Assembly (NCBI GenBank): GCA_037447605.1
Contig: CM074804.1
Span: 5,918,162 to 5,982,161, forward strand
Direction of reading: 5' to 3'
Length of the DNA stretch: 64,000 nucleotides
From: Zygnema circumcarinatum
Taxonomy: Eukaryota; Streptophyta; Zygnematophyceae; Zygnematales; Zygnemataceae
Positions 1 to 11,400 of this stretch are shown one piece after another. A model generated the notes under the pieces. It was not told the origin of the DNA. It was given only the letters and a program-made list of their open reading frames with translations, and made no database searches. Every line of letters starts with the position of its first letter. Position 1 is the first letter of the stretch. Made by a program: the position numbers and the translations under genes.

Positions 1-957
1 TTAGACGCAATGTGGTCGATGAGTAAATACTTGAATATTACTTTTCTCTATAACTAAAAAGGAAGGTCTTGTGGAAAAATCAAAAAGTCTGAGAGAGACG
101 GCTAGACCATTTATGCCGTCGGAAATGACGGTGGCTTGTTTCGTCATAAAAAAACTGTTAATAAATTTTCCGAGTTCCTTGACTATAGTTGCCTCGCTTG
201 CCTGAGGATAATCACTAACAACAAAAAACATTACGATAATACCTGGCATAAGGTTGCTGTTTGGGAAGAGATCATGAAGTAACGTCTCGCGCTCACGGAT
301 AAATTCTTCAGGAGTGAGCACACCCTCCAGCCCCGTCTCAGCCACCAGCACCTTCCCTGCCTCCAGCGCCTTTTTGCCCATCATCTTTGCCTTCAAAGCC
401 CAAGTGAACACCTTGCCATATCGTGCCAAAATCTTCTTCTGCACCTCAGTGTAGAAGTTTTCTGTGTCTGCACGGATGCATAAGCCAAGAAGAATGGGCT
501 TTGAAAAGTGAATGGTTAACTCCTACTGAAACATCTTTTCACGAGCTTCCACAAAGCCTGCGTATGTTTTGAATAAGAGACTTTCAACATTCTAGGAGAG
601 ATCGGGCATTTGGTCAACCATGAAAACCGCTCAATCGTTTTGTATGACTTCTAAAGTCAAGTGTCCTCCATAGGTTTACTCTACCAGGGTTACACTGAAA
701 TTGATCTTCAGAAAAAAAAACTCAAAAGTACCAGTAGCAACTCCAACTTTCGAGCTCAAAACTAGTGGCGGGTTGCCCCCAATTCTGTCTGAACAAACTA
801 TCAGCGAAACTAGCTGTCAACCACGCTGACCACGCTGCTGCTTTTTTTTTTTTTTTTTTCAGGAAAGCAGCCGCCATTGCTGCTCTTAGGGGCTCACACC
901 TAGCAGCAAACCGTCCATGTCGAACAAAACATGGGTGATGCTCTGAGCCCTCTCCAT
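1..957 (-). CDS. GPP: HAD-family glycerol-3-phosphatase / GS1-like, 5' part only
   Basis: Hydrolyses sugar or polyol phosphates such as glycerol-3-phosphate in the plant GPP/GS1-like branch of HAD hydrolases. Exon 1 (957-900, ATG at 957-955) encodes THVLFDMDGLLL; DMDG is HAD motif I, with nucleophile Asp13 and acid/base Asp15. Intron 1 (899-468, GTGTGAG to TGCAG) holds a long poly-A run on this strand. Exon 2 (467-243) restores the split Asp codon and continues DTENFYTEVQKKILARYG, then LKAKMMGKKALEA and DLFPNSNLMPG, which match plant GPP proteins almost residue for residue. The next donor is at 242; nothing in 1-241 looks like the expected following segment, so the remaining two thirds lie off the left edge. 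The gene shares a 250-bp 5' region with the TPR gene on the other strand. Longer in-frame starts upstream would overlap that neighbour and were not chosen. Confidence 0.9.
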
Positions 958-1207
958 GGCGGGGCCACCTCCTGCCTGCACGTGTCTCACCAGTCGTCCC
1001 CCCACCCCTGCAACGCCCCACCCCGACGTGGCTGTCCGTGCTTCTTCTGCCTCTTGTCCGCGCCACCCAGTCCTGCAAGCGCACGCACGCACGCAGGCTG
1101 GAAGTGTGCGCGCCTTGAACAAACGTTGACAGCGTTCCTTTGCTGTTCCTGACGGAGCACTGCCAGTCACTGCATAGGACTTGCAGGCTGGTCTGGCCGT
1201 GGCTGCA
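958..1207. promoter_or_regulatory. Short divergent 5' region between GPP and the TPR gene
   Basis: Only 250 bp separate the two start codons, so both 5' UTRs and promoters must fit here or overlap the neighbour. It is GC-rich with an ACGC microsatellite at about 1081-1096. No clear TATA box is visible on either strand. Confidence 0.5.
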
Positions 1208-3444
1208 ATGGCAGCCGGTGCCAAGATGCTCCTTGCGCTGGCGACACGTGTCCCTCCAGCTGCCTCCTTCGATTCTAGCCTCTGTATCAAGAGAGGCAGC
1301 AGCCATGGAGGGAGAGTCGCTAAGGCCAGCTGCTACCGGCCATTGAGAAGCGTCCTTTCTCCTCTTGCAATATCGCGAGTCAGTTCTACAAACTCTGCAG
1401 ATGAAACAAGGGAGGAGCATGCGGTCGACAACGGCGCCACGACGTCAAGTTCTCGCCGAGTTGCAGCTACGCAACTGGCAGCAGCTTGCGCTGCAGTTTA
1501 TTATGGATCCAGTGCGGCTGTTCCAGCTGAAGCTGTGGCATCGGAGGTTCAAAAGATAGTGAAGCTGAAGAATGTTGAGAATTTGGAGCTTCAAGAGGCT
1601 CTTAGGGCAGCTGTGGTGGGCGATTTGGAGAGAGCAGAAAGCCTATTCACTGCTCTCATTGAGAAGAACCCTGAGAGTGCGAGCGTGTGGTCGAATCGAG
1701 GCAGCGTGCGGCTCTCTATGGGGCGCTGGGAAGCGGCAGCAGACGATCTGACAAAGGCAACAGAGCTGGCGCCTTATGCACCTGTGCCCTTCCTCAACAG
1801 GGCTATTGCGTTTGAGGTGCACCAAAACTCTCACGGCCTGCTATAAAGTATGGACCCTACATCCTCCGACTGATAATTCATACTAATGGAACTCACACAT
1901 TGTGCTATTCACCTCTGTGTGTTTCCTAGCTTTGTTTCTTTGACTCTGAACCATGGACTACAGATGTATCGCACATCTGTACTATGCTCCTTTGATAGAA
2001 CTTCAGAGTGAAATGACAAGTGAAACATATATGGGCACGTTTTTTAGCTGATCCAAACGACAAAATGTGGCACATTGTGAGCAGGCGTTGGGAATGTATG
2101 CTGAAGCCATCGCAGACTGCAAAGTGGCTATAGAAAACGATCCACAGGTACGTATCCCTTCATTTTCATGCACTTGAGGGTGCATAGGTGAGCGTTTGGC
2201 TCCAGATGACGACTTTTAGGAGTGTTTTCTCGTGACCTCCCTGCTAAATTCCACCAACTCTGGAAGTAGACCAGAATGGATTGGCTACCCGCAGAATAGT
2301 GCTGCAGACATCTCCTGGAAGTTTTTTCAGCTTTGCTATTGATTGCGTAGGGAAGCATGAGCTATTGACGCTTGCGCTTCCCTGTGTGTGCTTTAGGAGT
2401 TCCTATGGTGCTCTTGATTGGTTTGCTTTTCTGGACGATTGTAGAATTTAGAAACTGTCTTTCCTGATTTAGGAAGCTGCGTGTTTCATATTCATTGTTT
2501 CCGAATGCTCTTTGTTGGGGAACGGGGGAAATTTGTCCAGGAATATGCAGCATGGTTCAACCTGGGCAATGTTGAAGCAAAGCTTCAAGACTACGGCGCA
2601 GCACTAGTCGCCTATGAAAGGGCAGCAATTCTGGCGCCAGGTGTTGCAGGGTACCGATTACGGGAAGCCAGCATGTTATTTCAGGTGCATGTGCTTGCAT
2701 TGTTTTTCTAACACACTTTTCCTTTGGTTTCCTTTTGAAGTTTTCCGTTTATGTAACATTTGCCTGGGCATTCCGTACCTGTTGAGCTGCCGCGAAAGAA
2801 CAGTGGCACATTCCTTACTGGTTTATATTCACCTGTCCATCCTGCCAGCAAATGGGGATCTTTGTACTCGTTTCATTTGCTGCACGAAACCCGGCACTCT
2901 CTTGTGGTCCTTTGGTTATGCTAAATATGTGCATGAAGCAAAACATACTAGACGACTTATAATTATCCCAAGTCCCTGCTGTTATGTGTTAGCAGGTTTG
3001 CGTGCATCTGCTTGCTGACTGTTGTAAAATGTGCCGGCGCTGGGAGAGGGTGCCAGCTCGACAGGTCCGAGGAAGCCAAAAAAGTGATGCAGGGATTAGT
3101 GCGGAAGTATCCGAACTATGCAGAGGCGCATGCAGCACTCGCGGCTGTTTTATGGAGTGAGAATCGGAGAAGCAATGCAGAGGAGCAGTTCACAGAGGCT
3201 CTGCAGCAGGAGCCGCGGTTTAAGAGCATGAGGTAAGGAAAAGTGAAAGGAGTATGGGCTTCTGTTTGTCTCCTTTTTCACACTTGGTGTAAGCAGCATC
3301 TTGAAGCTTCATGTTAGGGCGATGGAAACCTGTGTTGATTCAACCGACTTGTTTTTCATTTTACATTGCAGATGGGTCCATGAAAGTCTGCAGTGGCCAC
3401 CTGGATTGGAGCTGGCCCTGGAAAACTTTTTGGCGATTAAGTGA
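1208..3444 (+). CDS. TPR protein, chloroplast-lumen common family
   Basis: Five exons: 1208-1816, 2085-2147, 2541-2684, 3057-3232, 3372-3444; all borders GT/AG and the joined frame gives 354 residues. Residues 1-80 are rich in Ser, Arg and Ala like a chloroplast transit peptide. A twin arginine (83-84), hydrophobic stretch and AEA near 107-109 resemble a Tat-type lumen signal. The rest is a run of TPR helices (for example WSNRGSVRLSMGRWEAA and WFNLGNVEAKLQDYGAAL), ending WPPGLELALENFLAIK, as in Arabidopsis lumen TPR proteins of the AT2G37400 group (recalled). It probably acts as a scaffold for thylakoid proteins; the partner is unknown. The first in-frame ATG is 1208. An intron-1 read-through would add a few residues and stop at 1846. 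Confidence 0.85.
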
Positions 3445-4149
3445 ATGCTGGTTAAAACAGAGGCCACAGGCAGCTTTGCTCTGCCAATAAGAAAGGAGGG
3501 TGGTTGCTTTTTGGTATCGAGCATCATTTTTAGGGAGGTGGGAGGCATGTCGTTTTCTTCTTTAGGTTTTGGTCAGGCCTCGTAGCATGCTAACTGGCCA
3601 TGTCAATGACTCGGTCAGCAAATGCACTTGTACATTTTGCTTCTCCAATTTTAGGCTGTATTAGCTCGTTTGTCTGTAGAACTGATAGGGATGCGGATGG
3701 CTCCTCTTTAGTTGATTCTTCAACCTCCTCAGCTGCTGATTTTCCTGTTTTAAACACTGTAGCTAGTGCGTTCAACCAACCCGGCAATATTCGGCACTCG
3801 CAAATCATACCATCACGAACCCCCAAATTTGACAGAGCGCTACTTCAAAATTGATCCGCAAACACAAAGACTATTCTATGCTTTTCCTTCTCGACATGCG
3901 GTAGTACAAAACTTTTTAGTTTTGAGTCGTATATACCATTCGCACCTTAAACCTAGCCCCCCAAAACTGTTCATAAGATCAACAATATGGGCCCTACACT
4001 CCTGAAGGGTCCAGCCAGGAATTGTCCCAGCCTCTGGCCTTGCACCACTCGGCGGATACTGCCCCTGGCGCTCAAACATTCAACTAGCCAACCAATCAGC
4101 TAACCGACCAACTAACCAGCCAACCAACCAATTAACCAGCCAACCAGTG
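3445..4149. other. 3' flank of the TPR gene; AACC-rich simple repeat
   Basis: No convincing exon is visible. Short open frames on both strands at 3590-3854 overlap each other and lack splice or homology support, so they read as 3' UTR or spacer. A degenerate tandem repeat built from CAACCAAC/CAGCTAAC units fills 4081-4147. Confidence 0.5.
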
Positions 4150-5413
4150 CCGGCCGCGGCGGGCGGGCCTTTGAAGCTGCAACGAACGAACAGAGCGCGG
4201 CCGGAGGGAGCGGGGCGGCGCACGGGCTGGCGGCCGTACATTTTCGTACTGCTGCCTGCAGCCACGCCGTACGGCCGGAGAGGGACGGAGGCGGAGAGCG
4301 AGCGCGCGGCCCTCTCGGTCTGTCCGTACGCGCGAGGAGGGGCGGGCGGGCGGGCCAGACCTAGCGCAGCCAATCGGGGGTCGTCGGCGACCGAGCGGAC
4401 GCGGCATTGGGGCGACACGTGGTTGGCCGCTCCCTTCCAAAAGTCCGTCCGTGTGTCCGAATAGCCGTCGATGCGACAGACAGGGCTTGTCAATCTTCAA
4501 ATAGCATGGATTCAGTTCAGAAGGCGTACCCCTCTATTCTAGCGTTGTGGTTTCTTTTGCGGATAGCGCATACTCGTTTCGAATATTGGTCTGACCTGCC
4601 CTGACTTGACCCGCCCGGGACAACAGTGCTTAAAAGTGAAAAGGTACGGACTTGGGGAACACGGCGTACACGTGGCCACCACGTCACCAGTGGCGACATA
4701 CACGTCAGCGCGCGAGTCGCTAGGGACGATCTGGACCGTCAAAACCTCGTTTCGTCCAAACCCGTCCGCTCTGGCGGCTGACGTCATATCAGGTACTGTC
4801 TGCGTCACCAATATCTATGGACGCTGGACGTAGACCATACACGTGGCAAAAGCTGTGGCGTACGGAAGTCAGTCTGTCCGTACAAGTCATTCGGACGGAC
4901 CTCCCTTTTGGTCCGTTCCGTCGGAAATTAAACGCGAGGAGACAAACCGCTTAACTGTAGCGCGTACGGCCGGGCCGCGTGCACTAACAAATGGTTCTAA
5001 CCGCCATAACTGAAATAACTGCCCTCAGCCTCAGTCGTTGGACTTCCTCGCAGCAGCAGCGGGGCGCTGCTCAAGCGCTGTACTCCATAGGGTCGAAATT
5101 TGGCAGTTAGGGTTTGCTATGCTAAAGGACGCATGCTGCATACAGTTATGCTGATAATACTTCCTTGCAAATGCCCTCTGATAGTAAAAATTATGCCTTG
5201 AAACTCTATTAGATATTACGTTGACCGATTACTAGTTCAGGCGGTCAGAATTCTATAGGATTTTAGGTTAGGCTGGCTGCATATTGCTTACTATTCCTGG
5301 ATTCGGCAGGTGCACGCTAGCTTCTGCTAACATTGTTTGTCGCCTTTGGGAGGAAACCAGTGCGAAGGATACGGTTCCGGGGTTCCAGTCAGCGCAGAGA
5401 CGAAAGAGGGAAG
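4150..5413 (+). promoter_or_regulatory. GC-rich promoter region of the DUF1218 gene
   Basis: A CpG-rich block (4150-4460) is followed by a stretch dense in plant cis-elements. These are CACGTGGC at 4669-4676 and 4840-4847 (ABRE/G-box type), CCACGTCA at 4679-4686 and the palindrome TGACGTCA at 4779-4786 (bZIP site). Several GTCCGTAC/CGTACGG motifs lie near 4263, 4323, 4851, 4877 and 4964. The elements are read directly; regulation by ABA, stress or SBP factors is inference. The last 350 bp are less GC-rich and probably hold the 5' UTR. Confidence 0.45.
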
Positions 5414-6959
5414 ATGGGAAAGGAAAAGGATGTCAAAATGGGCCCTGAGGCGTCCCTGTTGGTCGTCTTTGTGGCGCTCATTCTTGGACTTGCGGCTGTT
5501 GGTGGCGGAATTTATGCGGAAATTATTCGAAAGCAGGTTAGGATTGGAAATACAACCCTCCATACAGGACAAGCATTGCCAATTTTTCTGGCATCAATAA
5601 CTGAATACGCTGCTTTTCAAAACATTCCCTTGGCCTGAATGATGAGGAAAGTAGACTGTTGTCAACCAAATGTGTGTCAATAGTGGACGTGTAACGCATG
5701 GACTCGAGAGTGAGATAACATGGAAATCCCAACGGACGTCAATCCGTGTCCTCCTTACCATGTGAAGTTTTCCGCTTCCGTATCCTAGTCTGACACTGTC
5801 TGGTCGCAAGAATAAAAGTGTTGACCAGTACTTTTTTGGTCCCTGTTTCCCTTTGGCTTATTGCTATATAGGAGCCATCCGCCGAGGATGTAACCCCAAG
5901 CGGTAGAGTTCTGAAGTGCGCCTTTCAGTCACACCGCGCATATTTGATAGCAGTGTGTGCTGCCGGCAGTTTAACTTTGAGCCACGTGCTGGTCTCAGTC
6001 CTGGGTGGCTGCGTGTGCTGCTGCACTCTTATATATGCCCGGGGTTCTGCACATAACTGGAGCATGTTCCTTTTCGCAACTGCTTGGTAAGTTCAGAGGA
6101 AAGTGGACAGATTCTTTCTGATTTCGCCCATGAAGCTGGATGTGTCCTTGTTCTTTTGGTGACCCTAGGGACACGTTCAATTTGGACGCTTGCATTGTCA
6201 TTTTCAAAGAGGTTGATAGAAATTGCGTGAATTGAAGAGAGGCTGAGGACGTAGATGTGGCTGTGGGGATCATGCAGGGCGTACTTCTTCATGGCACAGT
6301 TTTGCTTTCTTTCCGGCGCCTTCATCAACGAATATCACACCTCGAAGACCTTCTTTGAATACGACTATGACTTGAAACGCTGCTACCGCACAAGGCCCTT
6401 CATGTACTACGGTATGAACGTCAGAGAGGAAATCAGCTGTACTCCTCCGCTAGTGTTGCCTTCCAGAATGAAAAGATGTTTTCAATGCAATGATTTTGCT
6501 TCGTAAGAACAAGGATGGCGCTCTACTTATCCCAGAATGAAACCTTGCGGCCACTATTACTTTCGAATTTCCGCATTGGTTAGGATCTTTCCTTTCATTC
6601 TTTGAGAGACTGTCTAAAAGGGTACCCTTCTTGCACCTAAAAATGCCAAGAAGGCCTTCCAAATCAAGGTCACACTCTCATATCCTTCTGGGTCATATTC
6701 ATCAATTTTATCTGCTCGGTTGTTCGTTTTGTTCGCAGCGGCGGCCGGGTTCTCTTTGCTGCACACGGTGTTCATTATATTGTTTTACGGACAGGCCCAG
6801 AAGGCCAAATACGAGGCTTGGGTGGAGCAAGGAGCACCCACGCCACATCTTTACAGTGTGAAGACTATGAAGAGCTTCGTTATTGCGGGGCCAGCGAAGA
6901 AGGGACCTCTCAGAGACCTATCAGAACCCTCAAAGCCTTTCCTCTCCTCACATACATGA
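5414..6959 (+). CDS. DUF1218-family four-helix membrane protein
   Basis: Four exons: 5414-5536, 5872-6086, 6278-6411, 6739-6959, giving 230 residues. Four hydrophobic segments are visible: about 13-34 (LLVVFVALILGLAAVGGGIY), 64-86, 104-126 and one after residue 158 (AAAGFSLLHTVFIILFYG). Residues 86-92 are GGCVCCC, matching the Gly-Cys-x-Cys-Cys signature after helix 2 in DUF1218 proteins. The stretch LSGAFINEYHT matches the helix-3 border of that family. Some angiosperm DUF1218 members influence lignin and cell-wall traits (MWL1, DEAL genes); the role here is unknown. The C-terminal tail (about 50 residues) is hydrophilic. The start is the first ATG in the exon; a second in-frame Met is at residue 9. 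Confidence 0.8.
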
Positions 6960-8419
6960 GGAGGGATGGGGCAGGGGGGCATATGCAGTGTCGGCGGTTT
7001 CTGTGAGCATGGGGAATAAAAACAGAGCTGTGAGTCGGAGTACGTCATCTGAATGTGAATGGAAGGAGACGACGGACCCCGATTTATTCCTTGTGGATAG
7101 CGTAGCGATAGCAGCTCTGTCAGCTGAACTGTCGACCCTTTTGTAGCTTGTCGTAAAGAAACCTGAGGTTCGTCTAAGGCCTCTGTCGCATCCTTAGTCG
7201 TCTTACTAAGCCCTTTGATGGAGAGTTCTTCAAGTTTCAAGTCCGGTGTTCCATGTAGAAATTTGCTCTATTCTTTATATGAAATGGCTTGCGCCAACGA
7301 TGGTGCCTTACCACTTTGATAGGCGTCCTTAGATGGTAAGAATAATATGGCTGCTAGCGTACTGCGATTCCTGCCCTTCGATCATTCTGTTTCAGAACAC
7401 GATTCTGGTTCTTGCAGTTCAAAGTGATGCATTGCCCACGTGGAAGCAGCACAAGCCCTTGAACGCTCTCAGCCGTACTAAAACATCAAAACGAGCAACG
7501 TCAGTAATATCTTTTTGTTTTCCTTGTTATATGAAAACTTGAATCCGATGTGTTTGTTGTCGACCCGTGATTATTTATTTAGAAGTAAAAACGAGGACAC
7601 CCAGTGAAGCCTGCGTGGTGCAATGCAGTAGTTGGGACCTCCTTGATTTTTCTGCGCACGAGAGTTTGTCGCTAGAGACACAGAAGACGACAGCCGAATG
7701 GACGGGCGTACATGAAATTCCATTCACATTAGCACACGGCCTTCCACAGAAAGAGAGTCAGATCATCACCAAGTAGCATCTAGAAGGCTATGCGGACCCC
7801 CCATACTCCCGCCTCCAGTGTAAATCAGTACAGTACCCCCATGGTTATCTGAAGAATTAAGTGCACCAAGTCACATTATCCATCCAGGCTTATAACTACT
7901 AACTACCTTAACGGTTGGATCCGCGACTTTCTGCGAGAGAAGGGCTACTTATAGGATACAAACAGAGGTTATGGGACAAAAGAGGACGTGGTGAAATTGG
8001 CTGATGATTGGCAGCAGCCAATGGACAATCGCTTAGGTCAGACACTTCATTACAAGCCCCAAACAGTCACTTCAGGGCGATTGCAGCGGACTGCACGATA
8101 AAAATGACATGCTCCTGACACCTCCCTTGCCTCACTCGCGAGACAACAACGCTTAGTGCTGCTAGCTTTTGCAGCAGTTAGACACAGGAGGAGCGCACAA
8201 AGTAGACAGTACTTTGTCAAAGTTGATCAGTTTCCCTTGCTCCAAATTTCTCATGCGCCGCCATAAAGGTACAGGAATGAAACCCGTGTTGCCTTGTGAT
8301 CTTGCCCCACATGACACCAAGGCAGATTGGCTGCATTCCTTCCTTACTGCGATTGCCCATTATTGACTGCGTCTATCTATGTCTATGTGTAATGTCTATG
8401 GGACATTTATGCCGCCGTA
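6960..8419. other. Tail-to-tail spacer between DUF1218 and U2AF-like genes
   Basis: Both neighbours end here, so 3' UTRs occupy the flanks. Short open frames (7333-7542, 7567-7776, 8169-8366) have no recognisable domain, no signal peptide and no splice partners. I see no gene, RNA or repeat in it. Confidence 0.5.
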
Positions 8420-11400
8420 CTAAAGATGGGAAGTGAGATGACTCTGCACTGCCAGGGCCAGCGCTTGCTTTTCCTCCACAGTCCGGGGTTGAAGACCCTT
8501 TTTGAATTTTCGCTGGTAAAGTCGCAGAGGCAGATATGCACATCTGATTTTGCGCCCATTAAACGACCTACCATGCAGCGCATGTGCAGCCTTACACGCG
8601 GATTCTTCTCGGGAGAATTCGACATAGACACGTCCTACACGCCATGCTTCTACATGTGCGTCGTTCTTCTTCCCCTCTTGTCCAATTTCTGGGCTCCCTT
8701 CCCTCCCACGTCCTTCAATAGCCTTTTCCATAGCTATGACAGGGCCTGAAATATTTTCCGCAGGCTTGCCCTCACTTTCCACAGCCTGCGAATACGGCAT
8801 TTTCTTATCTTCAGCATCACCATTTTCCGTTCGCAAGAGCACCTCCTCCACCCCCTTGCCTAGATTTGCTTCCGCATTTGGTTGCACTCTCCCTAATACT
8901 TTCCCTTCTTCTATACTCTCGCCACTCTGAATTTGGAGGCTGTCCAGAGAGACTCCACTTGTAGCCTCTTTCCCTGCACATTCCTGTCCTTTTGCCTCCA
9001 CCTTAATGGTGCTTTCACCCGAGACTTGCTGATCGCCGTTGAGCAGCCCACCAGTCAGGCTCTCCACTGCGGGGTCACCTGCAACTCGTCTCTCCTTTTC
9101 CGGCAAAGTGCTCGGCCGAACAATATGGAGTGACTTAACATTCCCCAGCCTGCGTGCATGCTCAGACCAACATCCGTCTTTGTCAGCAAAAAAATGGATT
9201 CTTTACCCAACAATTGACCAATGGGGGACAAGGCCACGTCCGCAGAACTAATTTCCTCTCCGCCTCCTCTTTATAATTCACTCCGCCGAACTCAATGGCT
9301 GCTTGACAAACTCAAACGACGTAACGTAACATGGGATGAAAAAGCCGATGTGATGTATTTCTCAGCAGAGAGGGCTTCCCTGTGACAGTTACGAGCTTAC
9401 TTGGCACATTCAATCCGTATGTCTTCCTCTAACTCCTGATAGTCGTCATCAGAGTTCAGGCAAAGCTCCTCTGCAGTAAACTGTGCCACCAATAATGCCT
9501 TGTTAGAGCCCTCCACAATGTTTTTCCTTTCCAACGGTTTCAAAGGCACACACTCTGCTGAGTCCTTCACAACCAATCCTGCAAGCTGCTAATTACAGCA
9601 GACGATCGAGGGACTAAGGAGGGGACTGACCATATTCATGAGTTCAACAATACGGGTAGGAGGCTCCATGAGGGGCTTCGCTTCCTCTGGGATTCCATAG
9701 AAGGGAGTCATCCCAGGTTTAGCCTGCATGCAAACTATGTGATGCATCAGCATCGGCATCACTGAGTTCTGCTTCATTCCCTTCCTTAGACCGTCGCTCA
9801 CCTCCAGCCACTGTGGTTGACAACTATTCAGGAAGCTCAATCAAGAAATAATCCAAGGTCAATTGCAAGGTCCATGAAATGAGCATATGCTCGAGGTTAG
9901 TGGCTTCCAGTCACTTAAAAGGAAAAATTGTCCGACTTCAGACGAGACATTGCAGAACTACAATCAGTCAGGGCAAAATCCCCTCAGAATCAGCCACGAA
10001 GGCAAATGCATCTGAAAGTGCAGCCTACCTGAAGAGGAGCATTAGGGGTAGCGCGGCAGACTGTCAGGACACCAGGACCAAGTTTGAGCCCATTCAAGCC
10101 TGTGCAGGCAGCACTAGTAACAGAAAGGTCCATATACTGCACAAAGTGAAGCACAAAATTAAGTTCAAAAGAACTCAAGGAAACAATCTCAGAGTGTTTG
10201 ATTTTGTCTCTAGCTAGTGCCATTGGCCGCGGGCAAAGCAGAATATGCACCCAAAAGAGGTACGATGAAGAGACGCACCTTTCCAAAGACGGTTTCTCAG
10301 AAAATTGAGAAAAGCAGAGAAGGAAAGGAAAGTATAGGCTGGGGATTACCTCGGCAAATGCGAATGCTCGTGCTGGTCGAGTGGAAGTATCTGTCTCCAT
10401 TCGAAACGCGCGGAGTTGCCCAAATGCAGTGATGATCTCCTTCACCTGCACACGCAGCAGAAGTGTATGCTCAAAGCTTGAAAGGCTCGATCAAGTTCCC
10501 ACACATTCAAACAGATATTCCTTGCTTTCATGAGAAAGCTAATCCGTACTCACCTTCTCTACTGGAAGTGATGGTGATATTCCTCCGATGAACACCTGCG
10601 CAATCAATAACTCTTCCCCTCAATTCAGTCTATATGCACGCCTAATCTGAATCTAATCAAAATCTAATATAATCTAATCTGAATCTAATCTAATCTATTC
10701 TGAATCTGAATCTAATCCTAATCCTTTGTTACCATCTACTCATCAATGGCTGACGAACTTGTTCCGAGTTTTTGCGCTTAATTGGGGTTCTCGCTCTTTG
10801 ATGTACAGCTTCTTCTGCGAAGCTGAAAAGCGATCAAGAAGCAACTTGTTCTTTTCAAACAAATAAACAACAATAGAATAAAAAAGCGCTTATCAAGATT
10901 TTAGAACGATAAACACCAAAAGAGCATCATGATTCTGAATCGTCTGCGCTGGTATGAACAATAATATTGTGAGCCAGCTTGACACAGGCAAGCCAGTATC
11001 GACTCAATCAATCAATGCATCTCACCTTATACGGACTATCAACCACAGTTGACGAGACAAGGTCCATGGAAGGCACAATCTCAGAAATCACCGTTGTTGT
11101 CAAGGGATTACTTGTCTGCAATGCCAACGAGCCAGGCCAAATTCAGACATCTGAGAAAAAGGATGGCAAGCAGCAAAGGAGAATCAGTATCCCACTCAAG
11201 TTGGTAAACATACATAGACGTAAAGCGTTTTCCAGTTTTTTAAGAATCGATTGACTAAGAAGGAGCGATCAGATTGAAAGTGGCAAACATACAGAAGCAC
11301 AGAACGTCAAGGAAGTCATGAAACCTTAAAGTTAAAATGTTTGTTCTCGTTCTACCATCATCTTTGTTCTAGTCGCCTGCTTTGCCAATGCTTCCCATTC

